From an uncultured Aliterella sp. (GTDB lineage Bacteria > Cyanobacteriota > Cyanobacteriia > Cyanobacteriales > Chroococcidiopsidaceae), in NCBI GenBank assembly GCA_905479905.1, contig CAJQOK010000196.1, forward strand, positions 1 to 6,422: 6,422 bases of DNA. Reading direction: 5' to 3'. A program made the translations under genes and the position numbers. Below the pieces are notes generated by a model. That model saw only the letters and a list, made by a program, of their open reading frames with translations. It made no database searches and was not told where the DNA came from. Below are positions 1 through 5,744 of the stretch, piece after piece (the stretch's first letter is position 1; every line of letters starts with the position of its first letter).

Positions 1-1
1 T

Positions 2-61
2 CAAACAAAAGGGCAACTAATTGATATTAATCACAAGACTTTTAAAACATCCTTTAAATAG
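2..61 (+). CDS. Possible 3' tail of an upstream gene (partial)
   Basis: Frame 2 is open from the window edge to a TAG at 59-61 and encodes 19 residues (QTKGQLIDINHKTFKTSFK). The other two plus frames stop within the first 25 bases, so this is the only candidate for a gene entering from the left. The peptide is too short to assign to a family and there is no composition test strong enough to prove it is coding. It would end just before the C/G-rich repeat block, which fits a gene end followed by an intergenic repeat. It could equally be non-coding sequence. Confidence 0.25.
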   Translation, partial: QTKGQLIDINHKTFKTSFK

Positions 62-75
62 CGAATAAAGACGAT

Positions 76-203
76 CCCCCCTTTTTAAGGTTAAGGAATA
101 ATAAATATTTTTATTTTCCCCCTTTTTAAGTGGGGTTAAAAGGGAATCTCCAAATATTTTTATTTCCCCCCCCTTGAAAGGGGGGTTAGGGGGGATCTTC
201 AAA
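76..203. repeat. Three degenerate tandem units of a C-run/G-run intergenic repeat
   Basis: Three related units follow each other: 76-117, 118-165 and 166-203. Each begins with a C-run, passes through a TTTTTAAG or TTGAAAG centre into a G-rich stretch (GGTTA followed by more G), and the first two end in the same A/T tail (AAATATTTTTATTT at 103-116 and 152-165). The third unit is the least decayed and forms a strong hairpin: C168-173 plus T174 pair with A179 plus G180-185 around a TGAA loop. Similar 'ccccccTTgaaAGGGGGG' elements are widespread between cyanobacterial genes. Translating it gives the low-complexity NPPFKGG-type peptides that are often mis-called as proteins, so I treat the block as non-coding. 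Confidence 0.75.
168..185. terminator. G/C hairpin just downstream of radC, possible transcript end
   Basis: A 7-bp perfect stem (168-174 with 179-185) and a 4-nt loop lie 18 bases beyond the radC stop in the direction of radC transcription. The stem is almost pure G:C and would be very stable in RNA. On the radC strand it is followed by GGAAATAAAAATA, not by a T-tract, so it is not a classical intrinsic terminator. It may act as a 3' end stabiliser or simply be part of the intergenic repeat. Confidence 0.3.
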
Positions 204-932
204 TCAATCTCCTTGCGGACATTCTTCCCACAATGTAGTTATTTCTCGCAGACTTTGATGATTGCCATTACCCAAAATCAAATGATCTAATAGCGGAATC
301 CCTAATATCTGCGCTCCCGATAATAACTGGCGCGTCAACTCAATATCTTGGGTACTTGGTTCTACACTACCTGACGGGTGATTGTGAGCAACTACAACTC
401 TAGTTGCACCTTGGCGCAGCACCGAGCGAAAAATCTCGCGGGGAGGCGCTAGGGTTTCTGTAGCTGTACCGATGGTAATTACTTGCGTACCTAGCAAACG
501 ATTTTTCACGTCTAATAGCAGCACAGCAAAACGTTCTTGAGATTGCCACATTAAATGTTGACTTAGGGCTGCTGCCGCCTCTGCGGGGCTTTCAATGGGT
601 GTACGATCTAAGGGGCGCGATTGAAAAGCTCGTTTCCCCAACTCTACCGCCGCTAAAATAGTAGTTGCCTTCGCTGGCCCAATCCCATTAATTTGCATCA
701 ATTCTTGAACGCTGACTTCTCGTAAAACTGCCAAAGGATCGCGATCGCACTTGCTTAATTCTTGTAAAATATGTTGCCCCAACCCTACAGCCGAAAGTTT
801 ACCCGCTCCTTGTCCTGTACCTAATAAAATTGCAATTAATTCCGCCGTTGCCAAAATCTGAGAACCGTTAGCTATTAAGCGTTCTCGCGGTCGTTCTGTG
901 GTTGGCAAATCGGCAATTCTTAGGCAGTACAT
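204..932 (-). CDS. radC: RadC family JAB-domain protein
   Basis: Full-length RadC/UPF0758 protein, 242 residues, close to the usual size. The N-terminal part has the RPRERL and LLGTG signatures of the family (residues 14-19 and 36-40), followed by a helix-hairpin-helix-like segment ([12 protein letters not shown], residues 78-89) that suggests contact with DNA. The C-terminal half is a JAB/MPN-type metal-binding domain: the conserved Glu is E133 (SQERF), and the metal ligands are in [14 protein letters not shown], that is H183, H185 and D196 with S193. All ligand positions are kept. Historically called a DNA repair protein, but the original repair phenotype in E. coli was later traced to another gene and the true role is unsettled. 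ATG at 930-932; no clear Shine-Dalgarno sequence precedes it. Monocistronic here, divergent from the large sensor gene. Confidence 0.95.
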   Translation of the reverse strand: MYCLRIADLPTTERPRERLIANGSQILATAELIAILLGTGQGAGKLSAVGLGQHILQELSKCDRDPLAVLREVSVQELMQINGIGPAKATTILAAVELGKRAFQSRPLDRTPIESPAEAAAALSQHLMWQSQERFAVLLLDVKNRLLGTQVITIGTATETLAPPREIFRSVLRQGATRVVVAHNHPSGSVEPSTQDIELTRQLLSGAQILGIPLLDHLILGNGNHQSLREITTLWEECPQGD

Positions 933-995
933 AAAGGTAATTACTTAGCAACTATCCTTATTTATCCCATCTAAGTCTAAAAAATTACATTGCCT

Positions 996-1013
996 TGCTA
1001 AATATAATTAGCA
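996..1013. promoter_or_regulatory. Dyad around a TATAAT in the divergent intergenic region
   Basis: TGCTAA (996-1001) and TTAGCA (1008-1013) form a perfect 6-bp inverted repeat with a 6-nt spacer. The plus strand across the spacer and right arm reads TATAAT (1003-1008), a consensus -10 hexamer, and the minus strand reads TATATT (1001-1006). No good -35 is seen at normal spacing on either strand. The dyad lies about 65-80 bases upstream of radC and 135-150 bases upstream of the large gene, so it could be an operator or a shared promoter element. In A/T-rich DNA it could also be chance. Confidence 0.25.
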
Positions 1014-1073
1014 TCGCGCTTTGTAATCTGAAATATTGATTTATTTGCTTTTCCGTTTAAGTATTTATAACTC

Positions 1074-1101
1074 CAGACAGATGACTTAAATTGACTACAA
1101 T
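1074..1101 (+). promoter_or_regulatory. Candidate promoter of the CheB/CheR hybrid gene
   Basis: CAGACA (1074-1079, four of six bases of the -35 consensus) and TACAAT (1096-1101, five of six bases of the -10 consensus) are separated by 16 bases. Transcription would start near 1108 and give a leader of about 38 bases before the ATG at 1146. A nearby TTGACT at 1091-1096 has no acceptable -10 at the right distance. The match is moderate and unproven. Confidence 0.3.
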
Positions 1102-1122
1102 ATAGAAAACAGCTGCACAATT

Positions 1123-1137
1123 GTTCTGGTACAGAAC
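1123..1137. promoter_or_regulatory. Inverted repeat GTTCT-N5-AGAAC just before the start codon
   Basis: Perfect 5-bp arms (1123-1127 and 1133-1137) flank GGTAC. The element ends 8 bases before the ATG at 1146, covering the place where a ribosome binding site would be; no Shine-Dalgarno sequence is visible there. It could be an operator or a small leader hairpin that controls translation. It does not fit the cyanobacterial LexA consensus (RGTAC-N3-DGTWC), because the arms are in the wrong arrangement. Confidence 0.25.
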
Positions 1138-1145
1138 GAATATAT

Positions 1146-4100
1146 ATGACTTCTGAACAGACTTTTGGTCAATCTAATCATGAAGTTAAGAGTCCACCGC
1201 TTGAGGATAACTTATTTCCCATCGTTGGTATTGCCGCATCTGCGGGTGGACTAGAAGCTTTTATAGAATTGCTGACTCACTTACCCATCGATACAGGAAT
1301 GGCTTTTGTATTGATTCAGCACTTAGCTCCTGACCACAAGAGCTTGCTAACAGAGATTTTAGCGAAAAAGACAAAAATGCCAGTTAGTGAAGTAGTAGAC
1401 GGTGTGATGGTAGAACCAAATCACGTTTACATCATTGCGCCCAATACCAAAATGATTTTGGCTCAAGGAATGCTAAGACTTGCGCCGCGCCAGAAGGTAG
1501 AAGGAAAATATATGCCTGGTGATGCCTTTTTTACATCCTTAGCCGCCGAGCAAGGTAGTAAAGCGATCGCAGTTATCTTATCTGGAGGTGATGGGGACGG
1601 ATCTTCATCATTAATACATATTAAAGCTGCCGGGGGTGTGACTTTTGCCCAGTGTGAAGGAACGGCAAAATTCGACAGTATGCCCAATACTGCGGTAGCC
1701 ACAGGGAATGTAGATTTTATTTTGCCTCCCAAAAAAATTGCGGAAGAACTAGCAAAGCTAGTTCTTCATCCTTTTATTGCTTGCCAACCAACAGCCATAC
1801 TGGTAGAAAATTCTCCGCAAAGCCAAAAAGGTATGCAGCTAATTTTTGCCTTACTCAAATCGTCAACAGGTGTAGACTTTAGCCAATATAAGCTCCCCAC
1901 GATCGCTCGACGAATGCAGCGCCGAATGCTGTTATATAAACTAGAAAAGCTAGAAGATTACGTTCAGTATTTGCAAGACAACGAGGCGGAAGTTAAAGCA
2001 CTGCAAGCGGAAATTTTGATTCATGTTACTGGTTTTTTCCGCGATCCTTTAGCTTTTCAACAGTTGACACAAAGTTTTCCAATTATCACCCAAAACAAAA
2101 CAGCAAATTCACCTATTCGGATTTGGGTTGCTGGATGCTCGACGGGGGAAGAAGCTTACTCGATTGCCATTTGTTTGATGGAATTTTTGGGAGAAAAATC
2201 CCTTAATCTGCTCGTTCAAATATTTGCCACCGATATCAGCGAGACGGCGATTGAACTTGCTAGAACAGGAGTTTATAGCGATTTGCAAATGGTAGATGTT
2301 TCACCAGAACGCCGCGATCGCTTTTTTATTAAGCTAGAGTCTGGTGGCTATCGAATCAGTAAAGCTGTCCGTGAATTATGTGTCTTTGCCCGTCAAGACT
2401 TGAGCAGCGATCCACCTTTTGCCAATTTGGATCTAGTTAGCTGTCGCAATGTGATGATTTATTTGGCAGAGTCGTTACAAAAACAGGTTTTATCGGTTTT
2501 TCATTACAGTCTCAATTCTAAGGGAATTCTGATGCTGGGCAATTCCGAAAGCACTACTCAAAACTCGCAATTGTTTGCTGTAGTTGATAAAAAGCACAGA
2601 ATTTATACGAAAAACTTTGCGGATTTTCCGCAAAGTTTTTCTTTTGTTACTAGCAAATATCCCAGTGCAATAGTAGACAACCCTAAACTTACAAATAACA
2701 ATCCCGCCAATAGTTTTGACTTAGACAAAGAAACAGACAGGTTAATATTAAATCGCTACGCTCCTGTAGGTGTGGTAATCGATGACAAAATGACTGTGCT
2801 GCAAATTCGCGGTGAAACCAGCTTTTATCTCAAACTTTCACCGGGAACCCCAAGTTTTGACCTATTTAAAATGGTACGCAAAGACTTACTTGTTGCCTTA
2901 CGTGCTGCCGTTTATGAGGCACAACGGCAAGATGTGCTGGTGAGAAAAGAGCGGCTAAGATTAGAAAATGAAAGTCGCGTGAAAATAATTAATCTTGAAG
3001 TCATCCCCTTTAAAGATGCGATCGCCCAAAAAAGCTACCTTTTAATTTTATTTACAGAAGTAACACCCGTTAACAAATCCATCCCTGTAAATCGTAAAGG
3101 CTTAGATTTGGGTGAGTTAGAACGTGAAATTAACCTGCTCAGACAAGAACTCGCCATAGCAAACCAAGAGCGAGCGGCGGCAGGTGAATACCTGCAAGCA
3201 GTGACCCAAGAGCAAGAACACACAAATCAAGACCTCAAAATAGCCAACGAGGAAATCTTATCAAGCAATGAGGAGTTGCAAAGTATTAATGAGGAACTCG
3301 AAACTGCCAAAGAGGAGATTCAGGCTACTAACGAAGAACTAAAAACAACCAACGAAGAACTCCGTATTCGCAACTTAGAATTGCACGATGTCAACAACGA
3401 TTTGACAAACTTAATTGCTAGTATTGATATCCCAATTTTAATGCTGACAAACGACTTGCGGGTGCGACGCTTCACCCCAACGGCGCAAAAATTACTCAAT
3501 TTTATTCCTACCGATGTCGGGCGACCCTTTAGAGACATCAACGCCCATCTTGACATTCCTAACTTAGAAGAATTGATTGTAGAAGTCATAAATACCCTTA
3601 AATCCAAAGAGCTAGAAGTTCAAACCGATGGGGGGTACTGGTATAACCTCCATATTCGTCCTTACCGGACTGTAGACAACCGAATTGACGGCGCAGTAGT
3701 AGTATTGATAGACATTAATGCCCTCAAACAGGGTGCTGCACATCTGAAATCTGCCCGTAACTATGCTGAAACCATTGTCGAAACCGTACAAGTGCCGTTG
3801 CTGGTACTTAATTCTGAACTAGAGGTCAAAAAAGCCAATCAAGCATTCTATACAACTTTTCAGATGTCATCGAGGGATACAATCGATTCTTCGATCTTCG
3901 ATTTGGGAAATGGTGAGTGGAATTTTCAATCTCTGCAAGTTCTGTTAGCCGACTTTCTTGCCAAAGATACAGAAATTCAAGGATTTGAAGTAAACCATAA
4001 CTTTGAGCAAATAGGGCAGAAAACTATGCTGCTCAATGCTTGTAAAATTCTGCATGAAGACAGTATTCAACTACTGCTGTCGATTGAGGATATTACTGAG

Positions 4101-5315
4101 CGGAAATTACTCCAATTAGAGCGCGATCGCGCTCTAATTCAGGAGCAGGCGGCGCGCTATACCGCCGAGGTTGCCAACATGGCTAAGGATGAGTTTTTAT
4201 CAATTGTCTCTCACGAATTACGCAACCCTTTAACTGCCATCCTAGGGTGGGTACAGTTGCTCCGCAATCGTGGGTTTGACCAAGCTAAAACTGACCATGC
4301 GCTAGAGACAATCGACCGCAGTGCTAAGGCGCAAAATAAATTGATTGAGGATCTTTTAGAAACCTCACGCATTACCGCCGGGAAGTTTCAACTTAACGTC
4401 AGTGCGATCGCTTTAGCTCCGGTGATTTCGTCGGCTATTGAAATTGCTCGGATATCGGCTAATGCTAAAAACATTGGGATAGAAACAGTGTTTACACCAA
4501 AAACTGTATCGGTATCCGGCGATAGAGATCGCTTGCAACAAATAATCTCGAATCTGCTTACTAACGCCATCAAGTTTACCCCTTCTGGGGGACAAGTGAC
4601 AGTATCGCTCGATTGTACTAGTTTCCTAGCACAAATTCAAGTAAGCGATACAGGTCAGGGCATCAGCGCCGAGTTTCTTCCTTTCGTTTTTGAACGGTTC
4701 CGTCAAGGCAATAGCACCAGCACTCGCTCAGAGGGTGGACTTGGGCTGGGACTTTCAATTGTGGAGCATCTAGTAGGCTTGCACGGTGGTACAGTTAGCG
4801 CCGCAAGTCCTGGCGAGGGTCAAGGAGCAACATTCACAGTCCAGCTACCCCTTTTAGAGACAAGACAAGGAAACAAAAAAGAGATTACTTCCTCTCCTCA
4901 AATTAGCGTGTCGCTTTTAGAAGGATTAAGGGTACTTGTGGTGGAAGATGACGCGGGTTTACTAGAACTTGTAAAAACAATTCTCCAAGAGTATGGAGCC
5001 GAAGTAACAGAAGTTAATTCAGCAAAAAATGCGATCGCCTCTCTTACAAATAATCCTGGAGCCTACGATGTACTATTGTCTGACATTGGGATGCCAAACG
5101 AGGACGGCTACTCGCTCCTGCGTCAGGTAAGAGAACTTAGCCAAGAGTTAGGGGGGCAGATTCCCGCCGTAGCCCTAACAGCCTACGCGCGCGAACAAGA
5201 TCGCACCGAGTCTCTTGCTGCTGGTTTTCAAAGACATATTGCTAAACCAGTGCAGCCAGAGGAATTAGTATCAATTATTGCCGAGCTTGCCCAAATTAAC
5301 CTAGAGACCGAATAA
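1146..5315 (+). CDS. CheB/CheR-PAS-histidine kinase-receiver hybrid sensor protein
   Basis: A soluble 1389-residue fusion with no membrane segment. Order: CheB methylesterase (about 25-207; S32 in ASAGG, H59 in IQHL, D151 in GGDGDG form the catalytic triad; the usual CheB receiver is absent); CheR methyltransferase (about 225-489; TIARRMQRRM helix, SAM-binding WVAGCSTGEEAYS at 327-339, ATDIS with D363, SCRNVMIYL at 432-440); degenerate PAS-like domain (about 530-640); coiled coil (about 655-755) with six NEEL-type heptads; PAS_10-like domain (about 756-860); a further PAS (about 872-985); HisKA with H1023 in SHELRNP; HATPase_c (N box N1136/N1140, DTGQG 1168-1172, GLGLGLS 1198-1204); receiver (E1267/D1268 pocket, phospho-acceptor D1313, T1345, K1367). 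By homology it could demethylate and methylate glutamates and also signal by phosphorelay, but no chemotaxis partners are nearby. The ATG is supported by an in-frame TGA at 1092-1094 and the CheB start at residue 25. Confidence 0.95.
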   Translation: MTSEQTFGQSNHEVKSPPLEDNLFPIVGIAASAGGLEAFIELLTHLPIDTGMAFVLIQHLAPDHKSLLTEILAKKTKMPVSEVVDGVMVEPNHVYIIAPNTKMILAQGMLRLAPRQKVEGKYMPGDAFFTSLAAEQGSKAIAVILSGGDGDGSSSLIHIKAAGGVTFAQCEGTAKFDSMPNTAVATGNVDFILPPKKIAEELAKLVLHPFIACQPTAILVENSPQSQKGMQLIFALLKSSTGVDFSQYKLPTIARRMQRRMLLYKLEKLEDYVQYLQDNEAEVKALQAEILIHVTGFFRDPLAFQQLTQSFPIITQNKTANSPIRIWVAGCSTGEEAYSIAICLMEFLGEKSLNLLVQIFATDISETAIELARTGVYSDLQMVDVSPERRDRFFIKLESGGYRISKAVRELCVFARQDLSSDPPFANLDLVSCRNVMIYLAESLQKQVLSVFHYSLNSKGILMLGNSESTTQNSQLFAVVDKKHRIYTKNFADFPQSFSFVTSKYPSAIVDNPKLTNNNPANSFDLDKETDRLILNRYAPVGVVIDDKMTVLQIRGETSFYLKLSPGTPSFDLFKMVRKDLLVALRAAVYEAQRQDVLVRKERLRLENESRVKIINLEVIPFKDAIAQKSYLLILFTEVTPVNKSIPVNRKGLDLGELEREINLLRQELAIANQERAAAGEYLQAVTQEQEHTNQDLKIANEEILSSNEELQSINEELETAKEEIQATNEELKTTNEELRIRNLELHDVNNDLTNLIASIDIPILMLTNDLRVRRFTPTAQKLLNFIPTDVGRPFRDINAHLDIPNLEELIVEVINTLKSKELEVQTDGGYWYNLHIRPYRTVDNRIDGAVVVLIDINALKQGAAHLKSARNYAETIVETVQVPLLVLNSELEVKKANQAFYTTFQMSSRDTIDSSIFDLGNGEWNFQSLQVLLADFLAKDTEIQGFEVNHNFEQIGQKTMLLNACKILHEDSIQLLLSIEDITERKLLQLERDRALIQEQAARYTAEVANMAKDEFLSIVSHELRNPLTAILGWVQLLRNRGFDQAKTDHALETIDRSAKAQNKLIEDLLETSRITAGKFQLNVSAIALAPVISSAIEIARISANAKNIGIETVFTPKTVSVSGDRDRLQQIISNLLTNAIKFTPSGGQVTVSLDCTSFLAQIQVSDTGQGISAEFLPFVFERFRQGNSTSTRSEGGLGLGLSIVEHLVGLHGGTVSAASPGEGQGATFTVQLPLLETRQGNKKEITSSPQISVSLLEGLRVLVVEDDAGLLELVKTILQEYGAEVTEVNSAKNAIASLTNNPGAYDVLLSDIGMPNEDGYSLLRQVRELSQELGGQIPAVALTAYAREQDRTESLAAGFQRHIAKPVQPEELVSIIAELAQINLETE
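1743..1767. repeat. Perfect 11-bp inverted repeat at the CheB|CheR linker
   Basis: GAAGAACTAGC (1743-1753) and GCTAGTTCTTC (1757-1767) are exact reverse complements around an AAA loop. The element lies inside the large coding region, over residues 200-208 (EELAKLVLH), at the end of the CheB domain. The RNA would form a tight hairpin. The function is unknown. Confidence 0.85.
2609..2645 (+). terminator. Intrinsic-terminator-like hairpin inside the coding region, CheR|PAS linker
   Basis: A 15-bp perfect inverted repeat (2609-2623 with 2627-2641, loop TTT) covers residues 488-499, just after the CheR domain ends at IYTK. The core stem CTTTGCGGA/TCCGCAAAG (2615-2623 and 2627-2635) is preceded by AAAAA (2610-2614) and followed by TTTTTCTTTT (2636-2645), nine T in ten bases. 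That is the form of a rho-independent terminator on the plus strand. Because it is translated, ribosomes following the polymerase would normally keep it from folding. It could cause polarity when translation is poor, or yield shortened CheB-CheR transcripts. Structure is certain; termination is inference. Confidence 0.55.
3246..3371 (+). repeat. Six in-frame 21-bp (7-codon) degenerate repeats encoding a coiled coil
   Basis: Residues 701-742 of the hybrid sensor consist of six successive heptads: NEEILSS, NEELQSI, NEELETA, KEEIQAT, NEELKTT and NEELRIR. The strict seven-residue period with Leu/Ile at the fourth position predicts a parallel coiled coil between the CheB/CheR half and the PAS/kinase half. 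This NEEL-rich signalling helix is characteristic of the CheB-CheR-PAS family. The codons vary between units (GAG/GAA, AAT/AAC), so it is an old repeat rather than a recent expansion. Confidence 0.9.
4114..4139. repeat. 26-bp perfect palindrome centred on HIP1, PAS|HisKA linker
   Basis: The 13 bases at 4114-4126 (AATTAGAGCGCGA) are the exact reverse complement of 4127-4139, with no spacer, and the centre is a HIP1 octamer (4123-4130). It encodes residues 990-998 in the helix between the last PAS domain and HisKA. HIP1 explains only the central 8 bases; the other 18 bases of symmetry are extra. Confidence 0.9.
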
Positions 5316-5318
5316 ACG

Positions 5319-5450
5319 CTACTGACGAATCTGCGAAGCCTTCAACATATGGTGAGTAAGCTTGCCTAATACTAGAGCAATGCCTTTTATTAAAGTTGTT
5401 TTGCCAGCAGCACTGTCGCCGACAATACCTAAAATAATCGAACGATTGCT
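5319..5450 (-). pseudogene. Remnant of a phosphoribulokinase/uridine kinase-like P-loop gene
   Basis: The minus strand encodes SNRSIILGIVGDSAAGK followed by TTLIKGIALVLG, then about 14 unrelated residues and a TAG at 5319-5321. The stretch closely resembles, from memory, the N-terminus of the second phosphoribulokinase-like P-loop kinase of cyanobacteria (pattern RPIILGIVGDSAAGKTTL). The Walker A motif GDSAAGKT is intact (5397-5420). There is no ATG, GTG or TTG in frame between the upstream TAA (5481-5483) and the P-loop, and everything after the first helix (TDDYHRY-type kinase core) is missing. It is therefore a gene fragment, not a working enzyme. It converges on the large sensor gene with only 3 bases between their stop codons. 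A small P-loop-like peptide from an ATT start is possible but unlikely. Confidence 0.6.
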
Positions 5451-5581
5451 CCTATGGTGGAATAAATCTACTGGAAAGACTTAATTTTACTGGAAAATAG
5501 GATGTTAATATTCTCCAACTTTGGTCACAAGTTAACCACACCTCATTGAGTATGACTATTTGTAGCAGTCGCTAGAATCTA

Positions 5582-5653
5582 TGGGCGATACTGGACTTGA
5601 ACCAGTGACGTCCTGCTTGTAAGGCAGGCGCTCTACCACTGAGCTAATCGCCC
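5582..5653 (-). tRNA. trnV-UAC: tRNA-Val (anticodon UAC)
   Basis: Read on the minus strand, all four arms close: acceptor GGGCGAT/ATCGCCC (7 bp), D arm GCTC/GAGC with AGTGGTA loop, anticodon arm CCTGC/GCAGG with loop CTTACAA, and T arm ACTGG/CCAGT with loop TTCAAGT. The anticodon at loop positions 34-36 is TAC, which reads GUA valine codons. Variable loop is 5 nt (ACGTC), discriminator base is A at 5582, and no CCA is encoded, so the CCA end must be added after transcription. Length 72 nt without CCA, normal for a class I tRNA. Confidence 0.97.
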
Positions 5654-5672
5654 GTTTTTTACGGTAATATTC

Positions 5673-5681
5673 AGTATAGCA
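5673..5681 (-). promoter_or_regulatory. Extended -10 promoter of tRNA-Val
   Basis: On the minus strand TGC TATACT (5681 down to 5673) gives a TGn extended -10 with five of six consensus bases. It ends 19 bases before the mature tRNA 5' end, so transcription would begin about 12 bases upstream of the tRNA. No clear -35 is seen at 16-18 bp spacing (TAGCTT at 17), which is tolerated by extended -10 promoters. Confidence 0.45.
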
Positions 5682-5744
5682 AATCTATTGCATTAAAGCT
5701 AGGTTTTTTTGCAATATTCGCCTAACTTTAGATAAATAAATCTT

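Noticed and set aside
17..202. 61-residue minus-strand open frame with NPPFKGG-like peptide
   Set aside because: It is the translation of the C/G-rich intergenic repeat units; the repeats in the peptide mirror the DNA repeats and no real family is recognisable.
1123..1137. LexA (SOS) box before the sensor gene
   Set aside because: The arms GTTCT/AGAAC are arranged opposite to the GTAC...GTTC pattern of the cyanobacterial consensus, so it is listed only as an unassigned dyad.
1463..4595. Several minus-strand open frames of 60-95 residues opposite the large sensor gene
   Set aside because: They lie entirely within a reading frame whose domains and catalytic residues are all recognisable; none shows a motif of its own.
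4851..4921. Direct repeat CTTTTAGA (4851-4858 and 4914-4921) flanking the kinase|receiver linker
   Set aside because: Eight bases only and explained by two in-frame LLE codons; weak support for an insertion.
5147..5179. GTTAGGG/CCCTAAC inverted repeat in the receiver domain
   Set aside because: Seven-base arms with a 19-base loop are not remarkable in a 4-kb gene and it is within a domain, unlike the three perfect hairpins.
5469..5496. Direct repeat TACTGGAAA (5469-5477 and 5488-5496)
   Set aside because: Two short copies in A/T-rich intergenic DNA; no further copies or gene context to give meaning.
5708..5734. Promoter for the DUF2227-type gene (TTTGCA / TAGATA)
   Set aside because: Spacing is 15 bases, the matches are poor and it would leave a leader of only a few bases.
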